DNA of 64,000 nt from Favolaschia claudopus (GCA_037176885.1 JAWWNJ010000028.1:1488001-1552000); one strand, 5' to 3'. Numbered from the stretch's first letter, positions 17,590-29,555 are shown. A program made the numbers and translations. The notes: a model not told the origin generated them from the letters alone.

Positions 17590-17804
17590 GTTGGGGAAAT
17601 CCAAATGAGTGAACCGAAAGAAAACGACGGTTCGACCACGGTGCTAGAAGAGAAGAGTAATTCTTGTATCCGTTGGGGAATGCTGGGTTCATGCAAGGGT
17701 TGAGGGTCATTGCAGAGGAGATAGCGGAGGGTTCGGATGCGTTTGAGGAATGTCGAGGAGGAGTGAGGGAATTAATTAGGAGGGAGGAGGATGGATTTCA
17801 TTAG
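17590..17804 (+). pseudogene. 3' relic of an H-type MYND gene
   Basis: From 17667 to TAG at 17804, 45 codons match the end of gene H: it begins YPLGNAGFMQGLR and ends RELIRREEDGFH, versus YPLGNGGFMQGLR and the same ending in H. About 75 bp upstream still look related but are out of frame. The MYND finger and the large helical exon are absent. Downstream sequence also matches the 3' flank of H, so this is the broken end of an inverted segmental copy of the 51-55 kb region. Confidence 0.82.
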
Positions 17805-18113
17805 AATGTATTTTGGTCGTCTTGTTTGTAACTCCAAACAAGTAGTGAGATGTCGAAGTTGCTCGACTTCGGGTTTGTTTGAGCCGAGAACACCGACTGT
17901 ATTGCCTGTATAGATTTCAAACGATTCATACGTTTAGAATTTGATGCCACGAACGTCTCTGAACAGGGAAGCACGACGTTTTTCATCGGGAAAGAACTGT
18001 GATTGTTCGTTTAAAGATATAGGTCGAACTATCGTGAGTCGTGACTGGGGTCCCAGGCGGGCAACACACTTCAAAGTACCCTGGTCAGCTATTCTAATTC
18101 GATTGAAATGAAT

Positions 18114-18425
18114 GATATACTTAGCTTCCAATGAACATCGTTCGTCAGCGTCTACAAATATCTATTCGTGAGAATACCATGAGTTATTTGGATCGAATTA
18201 TGAAACAAAACGAAGAAGAAAAAAAGCCCGCCCCCTCGCGCCGCAGCGCACCGTGACCTGCGTAGCATCGCCACGCCCGCCCATTCAGGGCGCAGGCTGA
18301 GCGCGAGCGTACCGAGACCGCGACAGGTTAGCAGCGCGCCGTGCGCGAAGGGCCCGGGACAATTATAGCCTTGGAAGTGAGAAGGTGATGGGTGGAATGG
18401 TGTGTTGTGTGTCGAGGAAACTTCG
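18114..18425 (-). repeat. repeat R2, copy 1 (GC-rich core)
   Basis: Reverse complement of the repeats at 54512-54815 and 61836-62136. Shared marks in order are CGAAGTTTCCTCGACACAC, a Pro/Ser-like CACCTTCTCAC tract, a very GC-rich core with CTGTCGCGG and GCGCTCAG, CTACGCAGGTCACGGTGCG, and TTCTCACGAATAG near the end. It lies downstream of the H-type relic just as the 54.5-kb copy lies downstream of gene H. It has no coding potential that I can support. Confidence 0.8.
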
Positions 18426-18650
18426 AATGCTGCAGTGTATTTGCGGGCAAATCGAAAGGGGGGTGACCCAAAACAAGATTCAAGAGTCAATTCGACGTTT
18501 CGACAGAGGCTGAGCTATAAGTAGATTTGACAATCTGTTCGAGGCATGACGGCGAAGAAAAATTCTTCAGAGCGAATATGAGTACTTGTAGCTGGAATAT
18601 AGGGAGAATATTAGTTTGCATGAAGGCACTGGAGGGGTGAAAGGATGTAG

Positions 18651-18921
18651 TTGATTAGACTTCGACAAAACGCCGCAAAAACGACGAGAGGATGCAGCGT
18701 ACATGAAGAAGGTAGTTCTTGCGTCAAAGCCGAATTAAACGAAGGCGACAGCCGTGAGAGTGTCCATCACATTCATTGTGGAACGGAGAAGACGACGACA
18801 ACGAGTAGCGGACGACGACCAAGACGACGAAAAGGCAAGAGGGACCGTGCGTGGAAAAATTGATAGCTGCGATACCAAACATGCTCAATCCTCGGGTTGA
18901 TCCGGCACTGCTTGTCCCCAA
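18651..18921 (+). repeat. repeat R3, copy 1 (forward)
   Basis: This stretch and 19370-19655 are inverted copies of each other. Landmarks are TTAGACTTCGAC near one end, GTACATGAAG, the GACGAC-rich tract, and GCTGCGATACCAAACA followed by CTCAATCC near the other. Related copies lie at 53850-54150 and 60790-61090. Confidence 0.75.
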
Positions 18922-19369
18922 CCAGTTGAACCACAGCTTGCAGGTCGACGAGAGAAAACATCAACGTTATTCAAGCTGACCGAAAGGACACTTTACCTCG
19001 ATGTGCCGCGTTACAACCGACACCAAGGATGTACTTCTGAGAACGACGCAAGTTAAGCTGAGAAGGAGCAATCCGAGAAGTTAAGACATTTACCCTGTTA
19101 TCAACGGGGTGCCATCCTCGGGCAATGATTCCGCTATTACATCTGAAGTGCTTGCGGCCTCCACCTTGCGTCTGAGCAGAAATTTAGCTTGAAATTAGCG
19201 GTAGAATAAGTACATATCGACCAAATCACAAGGCGCTGCCCCGAGGCATTGGTGCGTTCGAGTCGGATTGAGGCAAAACATCGCTATCTTGCGCTCGAAT
19301 ACAGCGCCAGCGACGGATTCTAGAAGCGGAGTGAAGGTGGTAAGTATTTTATTTTGTGAAAGGATGTGG

Positions 19370-19655
19370 TTGGGGACAAGCAGGGCCGGATCAACCCGAG
19401 AATTGAGTGTGTTTGGTATCGCCGCCATCAATCTTCTCACGCACGGTCCTCTTGCCTCTTCGTCGTCTTGGTCGTCGTCCGCTACTCGTTGTCGTCGTCT
19501 TCTCCGTTTATGTGATGGACGCACTCACAAACTTGAAACCCCTGACTGTCGCCTTCGTTCAATTCGGCTCGGACGCAAGAGCAACCTTCTCCAAAGCTTC
19601 ATGTACGCTGCATTTTCTCGTCGTTTTTGCGTCGTTTCGACGAAGTCTAATCAAC
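19370..19655 (-). repeat. repeat R3, copy 2 (inverted)
   Basis: Inverted copy of 18651-18921. Both copies are followed on the plus strand by the same unique piece, GTCGACGAGAGAAAACATCA (18943 and 19662), so the flanking DNA is directly repeated while the element is flipped. Confidence 0.75.
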
Positions 19656-19999
19656 TGCAGGTCGACGAGAGAAAACATCAAGGTCACTCAAACTGACTTA
19701 GAACTCTCCGGGCTCCTTGTGCCACCGGCAGACACCGATGTATATACAAAAATCTGACACTTCGAGCACTATGAAGCTGATGTCCAGCAATATAGGTGCA
19801 CGCATTCAATTCTCGCTTCCTGTACCAGTCAAGCACGGTGGCTCGTGTAGGTAACATGAATAGATTCAATATGGCCCGGGGCGGGCATCTAGCGGAAGAA
19901 AGGTATGCAAATGTTGCCTCTCATTTACTCTTGCGGGACGACATATTAATGGTCGATGTAACTTCCACAGACCACCGCGACTATTTCCCGCCTAGTGCC

Positions 20000-22950
20000 T
20001 GAGCGGGCTCCCGATGGAATCCCGTTGCTTCTTGCTATCATCCGTCTCTATTGAGACCGTCTCTCCATTGCGATACAGCGTATCAGTCGCAACTTCGTTG
20101 TCGAGGCTACTGTATCTGGGTGCTCCGCCGTGACCGGTCTTCTCCGCGTAGCACCTTCTACCCACCTTCCCCCGCACCAGTTCACACGCGGACGACATTC
20201 TCAGCTTCAGCCTACACTGGAGACGGATCCCAAAGCTACATCTCCTCCAGCGGGTTTGCCGTCGACGGCGGCTCGTCTATCGGTATGAGAGAGTCAAGGG
20301 TGGCTTGCCTTCAAGGCGCACCTATGGCAAGACAAGACGCGGGTACATACAAAGGAGGCGAGACGTAGGTAGAAGACCGTGGTCCGGAGAGCCACAAGTA
20401 GGGCTTTGAGATCGAGGTGCGTAGTATACATCTCCTCATTCTACTCCGTTGCTTACGGCTCGACGGATATCTAGATAGCGACAACGCCAATTTCCCTTCA
20501 CGCGCACGGCAGACGATTGAGCTTGTGCGACCAGCATCGCTTCCAGTCGCCTCCCGCCGAAGCTTTAGATATTGGCCGCGGCATCTCGTCGGTGGACTGT
20601 TTCTGAGGTCTAGATCGACCCGCATCGCAGCTTTGGTGCTTTGGCGAGTCGACGCATACCATCCGCGCGCAGCACTGTCTTAACTCTCGCCTCGCCTCGT
20701 CGAATCGTTGGCGACCTATAGACGTCCGATTTTTGAAGCCCCTCGGCATCCATGTGAATAGGCAGTCGTGTGGCACAGCACGAGGCACTGAGGACTCGGC
20801 GAGGTACTGGTCTTGGATCTCATGGCTGGTGACGATGACGTGTACGGAGTTGTAGGTGGACGGCGTCCAGCCTTTGAAGGTGCGGGTGCGGTGACGAAGA
20901 GAAACAAGACTCTGTCTCCGTCCTGACTCCTGAGCTTCCAGATCTGTATTGTGGCCTACGGTGCGCACGATTTATGTCGTACGACCACGGGTGTCGCTCA
21001 CTGCATAATAACAGTGTCCCCCGTCATATTTCCCGTCGTCGAGTCGGAGAGAGGAGGCCCGTGGGTGGTCCTTGAGATTCGGCGAGTGCATCGGTCCCGC
21101 TGTGAGTTCGCTTGTTCTCGAATGTATGTCGGAAATACTAACACTGGACGCAGAGTATGTTTCTCAGGTCTTCGTGGCGTCTCCCGCCCGCACCTCGCTG
21201 TGCTTGTCACTCCACAGCGACGGAGTCAATCTTCCCCCCGATCGTCTCGGCGTGCGGTACCCAAGCGGTCTGTGGGCGCGGCGGAGGTCAATGCACCCTG
21301 AGGAGAGGAGAAGCACGCTCTGCCTGCGATGAGCGCAATACAATTCACGTCTCGGTGGTGCCGATGTGCCCCTCTCGCCGTTGTGCCTGTGAGCGGCTCA
21401 TGCCGCACGTTTTCGAGCGTCTGTGACAGAGTCGCCTTCGACTTCGAGGCGTGCTTTTCCTCCCCGCGACGATGCGGCTCACGGGGGGAGGACAGCATGC
21501 GCGATAAGCTGGTACTGATTCAGCGCGCCTGACGTCCAGCGGCTTTTGCGGCCGCTCTCTCTCGAGTCTCAAATGCTTGGAATCTCGGGGACGCCGACGG
21601 CGCTGACCGTGAACGCGAAGAAGGTGTAGTCGCACTTGGGGTGACTACCGCTCGTCATGCAGCCCCCCCCCGCACCGGTGACAGCGGCGTGAGATTGCGG
21701 GATGGTGCTGCGAGCATCGAGGTGGCGTCTCGAGCCGGGTAGGAGATACTAGTACTCCACGGCGAGATATGCGCTTTCCTGTGCCCGCTCGTGGCATTGC
21801 CGGACGGGAGGGTGTAATTCTCTCCTCTCCTCTTGATGATATGCATGGCGGGACGAATGGGGAGCGAGTGACGTATGTCCAGCCCTAGCGGCGAATGCCC
21901 CGCTTTGCTTGAGTTTTGATATGGATGAATGGGGTGGGGATAGGCGTGCGGGCTGGTATCGAAGATCCGATTATTTCTCGAGGTAGGGTTACCAGGCTCG
22001 CGCTGAAGGACCACACAAATGGGGAGTGGCAAGGAACGCGTGCCTCTTAGTAGCGTGCTGAATTCTGAGCCGAGTGCGAGGCCTTCGCGGCCCTTGGGTC
22101 AGTGCAAGTCAGAAACAGCTCTTCCATGCGAGTCATCAGCGACGGAAGCTCTCATGGAGTCTCTACGATGTCGACTCGGACGTCGAGCGGCGGTCGCGGG
22201 TGCTGTCTTTTGGATGCTTGGACGCTTGGGAATGCTGATGCGCTGAACGTATGCGGATTACATCGGGGTATAACCCTCCGTCGTTGTGCGAAAAGTCGGG
22301 GTGACCCTGCAGCCTGCCTCGTGCTTGCTGGGGTCGGTTCATCCAGAGGGGCGATCGAGAGGTGGTGGTGCGAGGACTGTGTTGTCGTGTAACAGCCTGT
22401 CGTTTGAGTGCGGGCTTTACCAGGCGACGTGTGCATGGCGGGAATGAATGGGCAGCGGCATGGATGAGTCGGCGTGTAGACAGCCACTAATGGTATCAAA
22501 GCTCGATTGTGAGGCGTCCAAGCCGGGTGGGAGTGCCTTGAAGCTCCGATTACTCGAGGGGGGTCGTGCCCCCCTCTTCATCCTCGCGCCGAAGGATTAT
22601 GTCAACACGGGAGTGACGAGGGCCACTTTGGCAGCGCGCTGCGCGTTCGAGCCGGGGAGGGCGAGGAATTCACTTCCCCGCGTCTTCTCGGTTCTGTGTC
22701 GGGAAGCGGTGACGGGGAATGTGAGGGAAGCGATGACGGCTGGGGCTTGGAGCATTCGCAGATTGGGTAACTTAGCTATGGGTCATCCTGCCCACCACCG
22801 CCGCCCGTTTGTGACGTCTCGCCACCGTTGGTTGGGGCTTTGCTGCGGTGCTGTCGGAGCGAAAGGTCTACTTGGCGGAAGTCGTGGGAGGAGGGGAGAT
22901 TTCTGTGTCGCGGGGAGGAAGGAGATACGGATGAATCTGCGTTAGCACGT
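20000..22950 (-). repeat. repeat block R1, inverted copy (diverged, GC-rich)
   Basis: This 3-kb GC-rich block has many short open frames but no recognisable protein family. Parts match, in reverse complement, the blocks at about 51-53.7 kb and 58.2-60.7 kb. The clearest match is 21700-21960 against 51650-51870, including CGCCGTGGAGTACTA and TCCCGCCATGCA. It may be a degenerate mobile element of unknown type or an old duplicated non-coding segment. Confidence 0.55.
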
Positions 22951-23354
22951 TATTATTATTCCGGTATTCAGCAGTGAAGCAGAGACGTTACGATTCACCG
23001 GCATACTTACCTGGGCTTCAAGTCGGTCGATTCCCCTGGCTCGATTGCGGAGATTCTTGACATCGTTTCAGCCACCTTTTTTATATATCTTCGTTGGAGA
23101 TGCGCTTGTAGAGTATAAGTAGATATGCGACACAGTAAATACCCGAAGATGAGGCATTGACAATTTGAAAGAAAATCTCTCGAGCTCCAAATACATCGCG
23201 AACCGGATTCAGACGATCGTGCTTGGTAACGAGATATATCATTCAATTTTCCTCTGGCACTATGGTTGAGCTTCCGAGGTACTATCCACAATGGCAAAAA
23301 AACCCTCAAAGTCAGATTGTTGTAAGCAATTCTCCATTTTGCCGCCTCTGCTCA
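22951..23354. other. no gene seen
   Basis: This is the 3' flank of MYND pseudogene B. I see no coding exon or RNA gene here. Confidence 0.4.
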
Positions 23355-25501
23355 TTACAGAATATCACGTTCGTCCGTCCCCGGCTTACTGGCGGGTGTA
23401 CAATGCATCAGACTCACGACCGCCGCGCAATACTCATTCAACCTGTCCTCCGTGTCGGCATCCGACGGGATTCCCGCCACTATAGCCCTCAATCCAGCCA
23501 TGAAATCCCGATCCGCAATGAAAGTGGGGAACAGCCGCGTGTACCCCCTCCCTTCATCCTTGCTCCTCATAAATGAGAACAATATCCGCTCCTCACGCTC
23601 CATCACCTCCATGACCCCTTCAGGTGTCAGCCCTGAATCAAGTTCCTCGAGCGACGCGATCACAATGTTACACGGGCCGCCGCGAAAGTCGTACAGCGTA
23701 TAGGGCATTTTCGTAGGATTCTTGCGCGCGAACTGTATGTGCTTGAAGGCGATTTCATTTCGGCGCGTGCAGAATTCATGGTATAGGAGTGTGTGGAGGA
23801 ACGATCGGTCCCTGGCGCTCATTTGTGGGTGATGTGGATGGGAACCTGAAAGCAATTATATATCTGTGCGGAAGACGGACGATGAGATTCAACATTCAAC
23901 ACATACGTTTGATTCCCCAGGCAACAGTTGCGCAGAAGCGTCGGTGACCCGCTCGCCAGTCAGCTTTTTGGCATGCTTTGGAGCAATAGAATGCAACATT
24001 GCAACCCCTGCAAACTTTGATGTTCGGCTTGAGAAAAATACCCGTGCACTACCGATAAATATGAGATGTAAGGTATTCTTCACATTCAAGCGGCAGACTA
24101 ACCTCGTAGTTATGACATGCTATTGGAATTTTGAGGTTACCTGCATTATATTCATCCAAAGCCGTGAATCTATCTTGAACCACGGATATGAAACGATCCC
24201 AGTGTCGATATGCCGGCGGAGAATTTATTTTCAGATCCATTACTTGGGTCTCTAAGTTTCCGATAGCATTCAAAGACACGCGAAGCTGCGAGAGAGATGA
24301 ATGTAGCATCGTCGTGGAGGAAAGCCTGTCGAAGACGCCGTCTATACTTTCTGGAAGTCGTTTCGCAGCTTCAAAGACAGTGTGTAGAAACTCAGCTTTC
24401 AATGCTTCCGTCGTCCATCGATGGCGTGGATATGGGTGAAGATATCATAATAAGACCTCGTAGAACATTTCTTGCGTATCGACCGGAAGATTTTCCTCGA
24501 ACCCCGCACGACACAGCCTGGTTAGCAGTGTCACTAGACCCTTGGTTAACAGGGCTTCGCGAAATGCAGGATCAAACTTGAGTTCCTTATCGATAATTCC
24601 GGAGGCGTCGCCGAGAAAAACAATGAGATTGTCAAGGGCGCACATGTGCTTGTTGTCGAAGATGTAAGGGCGGGTAGTGGGCAGATATCTGCCTACCTGT
24701 ATAAGAGCCAGCGATGCGAGGTCTGCCGCCGTACCGGGCCCGGCCCCAGTAACGAGCGCATCGGCGGCGGCACGACTCCAAGTTGGATGTGCGATCAAGA
24801 CTCAAAGGCATTCCAAGAGCATGACCAGTACATGTCCAGCTGCCTGATACCGTGTGACGTCTGCGTGAACGAGATGAAACCATGCCCCGCCCAGGATGCT
24901 ACAGATATCGACCAGGGAGAGAAGCATCAACTCCTCTGCTTCCGGATTTTCGCGGAGAGCGGAGATGAATACTGTTGTTGTGATAACTCTTTCACTTGGA
25001 GTGATTATAGCCTCGGGATGAACATCCCGGTAGCCTTCGAGAAACTGAATCCATGGCCATAAAGTCTTCCACAAGTCGGGAAAGGCGTCAGCAGGTGCAC
25101 CATTCTGTCTAAGAATCATGGAAACTGCTCGAAGACTGCCCATAACATAGAAGATTTCGTGTCGGAACACATGAAGCTGTTCGGACGTCTCGCTGAGAGA
25201 GCCGAGGCCATCAAGGATGACGGAGATACGATGGATGAGAGAATGCTCCAGGAATGCATGGAAGACTGGAAGGAGGGGAATAAGACTGGGGGGCGGCCAA
25301 TGAACGACCTTGTCGATCAAGGACGATCGTTCTTCGGGGGAAGCAGATATTCTGCAAGCCTCGATAGAAGCCCTCTGAAGATAGAAAGAAATATCAGCAA
25401 AAGCTTGCGCTCATAGTATGTGATCCGGATGGGCGAATTACTCGAATGTGAAGCGGAATTTTGGCTCTTGTAGACGCCGAAAGTTGAAGGCAGGGATGCA
25501 T
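23355..25501 (-). pseudogene. MYND zinc-finger protein B with two in-frame TGA stops
   Basis: Four exons on the minus strand: 25501-25442 (20 codons, MHPCLQLSASTRAKIP), 25374-24103, 24048-23907 and 23845-23355. All splice phases match genes C, G and I. The exon-3 acceptor before TGC at 24048 restores the second MYND cysteine, giving a finger with CRGC, YCSKACQKADW and HRRFC. Exon 4 is intact (SARDRSFLHTLLYHEF onward). Exon 2 stays in one frame but has TGA at 24802-24804, where C reads near QSW, and TGA at 24445-24447, where C reads Ala in LLAFLRP. A truncated product would lack the finger. It is divergent to gene C, with 313 bp between the start codons. Confidence 0.85.
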
Positions 25502-25814
25502 TTGCGTTGAAGGAGATGTAAGGTTTGTCGGGAGTAAGACAGTGGACGTGGGAGAGAAAGAGATTGCCCCGTCTGTTTGTTCATGGAGGCTTGACGAGCG
25601 ACTGTTCGGGATTATTCGGCTATCGTTCTCACCGTCGAAATGCCTCCGAAGCAACTCCGAAGGGGGCTGTGCAGGCGCTATGACTTGATGATTGCTGGTC
25701 ATGACATGGACCATCGATCTCACTGTCGTCCCGGGACCCACGTTCGACATCGTGTAGACCAAATTACCACCATTCCTACCGCCTTATCCTGCGTCTGGAC
25801 GCGCTGAACTTAAA
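25502..25814. promoter_or_regulatory. shared divergent promoter region of MYND loci B and C
   Basis: These 313 bp separate two divergent start codons. The last ~80 bp before gene C (ACATCGTGTAGACCA, then CCGCCTTATCCTG and CGCGCTGAAC) are nearly repeated upstream of gene I and partly upstream of gene G, which marks this as promoter/5' leader sequence copied with the genes. I see no clear TATA box here. Confidence 0.55.
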
Positions 25815-27941
25815 ATGCATCAATCCCTTCGACTCTCCGATGCTGCACGATCCAAAATTCCGCTTCAATCCCGCGTAATTGAGTATATTTCAGCTCAATC
25901 CGCTTTTATTCACGCTGTATTCAGAGATCCGCCATTGCAGCTGCCAACCCGTCTGCCTGTCTGGAGGAACGGGCCATCTTCATGCAAAACATCACTCGCA
26001 TTCCGTGGACCGTAGACATACTGGTACCATTTTTGCCTGTCCTCTACGCAATTCTCGATCCTACCCGGATTCCCTCTATTTCAAATGCCTTAGAAGGCCC
26101 GGGCGATGTTGTCGAGGACTCACACGTCGGACTGGAGATCTTTTGCGTCTCCAATAGTCTGCGCGGAATCTTGACTCTCGTCAGAGCGAAACGTGTACCT
26201 TTCGGTGCTTCTTCTGATATATGGAAGAACGTATGGCCCTGGCTTCAATTCACAGAGATGTACCACGAGCTCCTGACGGCCGATCTCATTGCCGACCGAT
26301 ACGTACAACAAGTACTATTCATCGCAACACTTGGCACAAATCCGGAGGCGGAAAGGACGATGGCAAAGGACATTGTCGACATCTGTATTTTCCTTGGGAG
26401 AGCTTGGGCTCAACTGCTACAAGCGGATGACAGAGACAACAAGGCCGCACACACAGCGCTTATCTCGTTGCCGGGTTGCGTCCAATCCTGGACTGAACAC
26501 CCAGATTGGACTCGTTCTGCCGCCGATGGGCTCATCGTTGGCGTAGGAGGTAGCGCTGCCAATCTTGCATCGCTCGCCCTTTTGCATCTCAACCGATTTC
26601 TACCAAACAAATATTCTCCCCTCGACCAAGAACACGTTAGCTTGGCGCTCGGCGGTCTGGTCTCCTTCATTCAGAGCGCAAATCACGAGGCACGAGCGCC
26701 GTTCGGTCTTGGGTTTGCCGACGTGCTATTGGAAATGGGACTGGTGACAAGCCTCACCAACCTTTCTCGGGCCGTGTTCGATGGTTCTCTTCCAGCCGAC
26801 GTGAGCAACCTCTCATATTACGAATATCTGCTCGCCTTCCTCCGACCCTGTCCACGCCACCAACGAGTGGTCGAAGCCCTGCGTGCGGGTTTCCTGCCCA
26901 CTGTCCTTCAAGCCGGTATAGCACTACCGGGATGTCGGGCGTTACTCTTCGATAACCTTTCGTCGGTAACAACTTTACATTCATCGCTCTCGCAGATCCG
27001 GGTGTCGTTGAGTCAAATCAAGGATATAAATAAGAAGGCCCGGTTGATCAAAAAGAGTTCACCGCCGTTTTACAAATCATGGCAGGGCTTTATGGCGGTG
27101 TTGGAGGACCGTTTCCAGGTGTTGGATGCGTACAATGCGGAGATATTGACCGTTCCAATCTGCTGTCATAATCACGAGGTGAGTAAAACCTCGAACACTC
27201 CTGCAATCCACATTCATTTTTGCACTCCGCAATTGATAGTGCGGGGGGACTTTCCACAAACAGGATATTAAGGTCTGCAGCGGCTGTACCATTGCATACT
27301 ATTGCTCCAAAGCATGCCAACAAACGGACTGGCTGGCGGGTCACCGGCAATTCTGTACCCATCTTTCGTGGCGCAGTCGTGTAGGTGAGTTTGAATTACA
27401 GAATTATCCAACATGAGAACGATACAAATTCAACTTCACCTCAGATTGCCATCCAGAGCACTCGCCAATGACTGCCAGAGATAACTCATTTCTGCACACT
27501 CTCCTCTATTGGGAATTCCGCTCCCGTCAAAAGGAGATTGCGCTTGGATACTTGCGCTTCATGCAAAATCAACCAGACAAGACTCCTTACATGCTGTTCG
27601 ATTTCCGCCACGGGGCGTGCCAGATCCAGATCGATGACATTGAAGAGCTCGACTCTGCGTTGACCCCCGTAGCGGTGGAGGCAGTTGTCGAGCGTGGCGA
27701 GCGGATTCTTTTCAACGTGACGAGAGGGTCGGAGTATCACGACATTATTCCGAGGTTTTTTCCTCCTTTCGTGGCGGGCAGGGAATTTCTTGCTGGGTTG
27801 AGAACGATAGCCGCGGGAATGCCTTCGGGTGCGGGGGAAGAACAACTCGAGCAGTATTGCCCGGCGGTGTTGATGCTGATGGAGGGTGCACTGCAGAGCG
27901 ACTTCAGGGATGACATGGAGCAGCGGAGGCTGGTTCAGTAG
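25815..27941 (+). CDS. MYND zinc-finger protein C (20-codon exon-1 subclade)
   Basis: Exons 25815-25874, 25925-27178, 27240-27384 and 27445-27941 give about 651 residues. Exon 1 encodes MHQSLRLSDAARSKIPLQSR. Exon 2 (1,254 nt) encodes a helical domain of HEAT/ARM-like appearance, starting RSAIAAANPSACLEERAIF. The finger is CHNHE, then (after the intron) CGGTFHKQ, CSGC, YYCSKACQQTDW, HRQFC. The acceptor just before TGC at 27240 is preferred over a later AG at 27263 because it restores the second cysteine. The C-terminal domain runs from MTARDNSFLHTLLYWEF to the stop at 27941. It is very similar to G and I over gene, promoter and 3' flank, pointing to recent duplication. Function unknown; MYND suggests protein binding. 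Confidence 0.9.
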
Positions 27942-28388
27942 CTACGTTGTGTTCAGATCTTGAACAGTCGCACATCACTTACTTATTATTTATTTCCTGT
28001 GTATTGCTTCAAGTTAATTAATTGGGCAAGTTCCTCACTCAGCAACAACACGGAAAATTCACAAACGTCCCCGTCAATTTAGTCTCGAGCGGGTCGTCAG
28101 ATTTGAGGATTAAATAGCATAGCATAAAACAGCAATTAAAACACGGGGGGAAAAAGACATCTACCAGTCTTACGTCTGCTGCCAGCCTGGCAGCGCTCCG
28201 AGAATATTAGAAGATGTCCATGTCGCCATGTCGAGAGTTGGGAAACAGAAGATAGTTGACTGATTGTACAAAGAAAATCAATCTGAGAGTCGAGATTCAG
28301 CGAACCCTAGTGGAATTTCTGAAGTTGCTCGACCACAGCTTACAGTTATACACCGAGAATGATTTGCGCTCAGCCCAATAAACTCAAC
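27942..28388. other. 3' intergenic, partly shared with gene G
   Basis: The first ~170 bp after gene C resemble the 3' flank of gene G (both have CTCAGC/CTCAG...ACACGGA/ACACAGAGAATTCACAA and GAGCGGGTCGTCA-like landmarks). No other feature seen. Confidence 0.5.
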
Positions 28389-28972
28389 CTACGGATTTGT
28401 CTGCATCACCTCCTGTACCAGCGCCGTATCCAAATACTCCCGAATTTTAACCACTTTTCCCTCATCCGTAAATATGAGAATCCACACGTAGCTGGGTTGA
28501 ATATCCGTTCAACTTGGAGCAGACACAGTGACAGAGGATAAAGAAACACTCACCGATTATTGTATGGATTCCCGTTACGTTGCGTGGCTTGACTCTCAAC
28601 TTCTAGGATAGCTTTGTTGTTTCCGATGATCTGTGAAATGATTCGTGAGATGCGGGCAAGCAGTCTTGAAAGGGGTGCCTTACGTCGATACATTTAGGGT
28701 CGACCCCAGGGTTCTCCACGGGCTGGAGGCGGCTCAACATCGGTTTCAATACTTCTTCAAACCAGCTATTCAGCGTCTATCGATTCTCTATCAGTAACTC
28801 GCAGACAAAAACAAGAAGAAAGCGGCACATAAACCCCGGTCAACCTTACGGAATCCTTCTTGTCCGACCCGATAGTCCACTGCAGCTCGGGGTCGATGAG
28901 AGAGAAGTCTTGAGTATAGAGCTTCTTGAGCCAGTCCTTAACGTAGTCCTCGGTGAGCGTGAACGTCGACAT
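28389..28972 (-). CDS. SnoaL-like / NTF2-fold protein
   Basis: A small gene on the minus strand, spliced from about four exons to about 145 residues, with ATG at 28972 and TAG at 28389-28391. Readable exons include MSTFTLTEDYVKDWLKKLY, LNSWFEEVLKPMLSRLQPV, DPKCIDVIIGNNKAILEVES and the final strand-like block WILIFTDEGKVVKIREYLD. The pattern of helices followed by EVE and IREYLDT strands is typical of fungal SnoaL-like (ketosteroid-isomerase/NTF2 fold) proteins. Members act as polyketide cyclases, isomerases or have unknown roles; I cannot assign a substrate. Intron borders near 28545, 28680 and 28830 appear canonical. Confidence 0.8.
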
Positions 28973-29555
28973 TGGTGGGGGAAGGAAACTCGGACGAATC
29001 ATGAATGTGTGTAACCAGGCTTATGAAGCTGCAGTGGTAATCACGGACTCCGAATTGTCGGTCGCCATGCCATGTCAGAGCATGCAAGACTCACAGAACG
29101 CGCCTGGCCGTTACAGCCAGCAGAGGAGCCCGTTATACTCTAGACTTCTCACCACTGAGAGTGAGGGCGTGCCACTAGCTGCCAGAGTATACAAGGCGAA
29201 GCGGCGTGCTCATCGTCTTCGACGACAAGGAAGAAGCCAAGAAGAAGCACTCAGAGAGCGTGAGAACTATTGATCGCTTTAGCAAATTCTCGGGCTGATC
29301 CGGTCATTTCGTGCCTTCAACCATGACTGAATTCTTCAGGAAGCCGAAGATTACATCGCACATACCAAGAAAATTGCTCAAAGATACCTCCACCTTGCGC
29401 GAGCTGTAGAAATTTAATAATATTCGATCTGGGGGGCTTGAAGACAAGATAAAGCTGTGTTTTACTATAACGCCATCATGGGAAATACCGGTATGGAAAT
29501 TGATGGCTGATCGGAGGTCTCATCTTCGTCTTATCGATTACCGCCACCTCGCCAA
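28973..29555. other. divergent intergenic region
   Basis: This region lies between the start codons of the SnoaL-like gene and MYND gene D and must hold both promoters. I see no RNA gene or repeat. Confidence 0.45.

Noticed and set aside
20498..20968. 156-codon minus-strand open frame in repeat R1
   Set aside because: The frame is not conserved in the other R1 copies and looks like a by-product of GC-rich sequence.
27264..27384. Later acceptor (CAAACAG at 27257-27263) as the start of MYND exon 3 in gene C
   Set aside because: It would drop the second MYND cysteine; the TGATAG acceptor at 27239 keeps it and parallels genes B and E-H.
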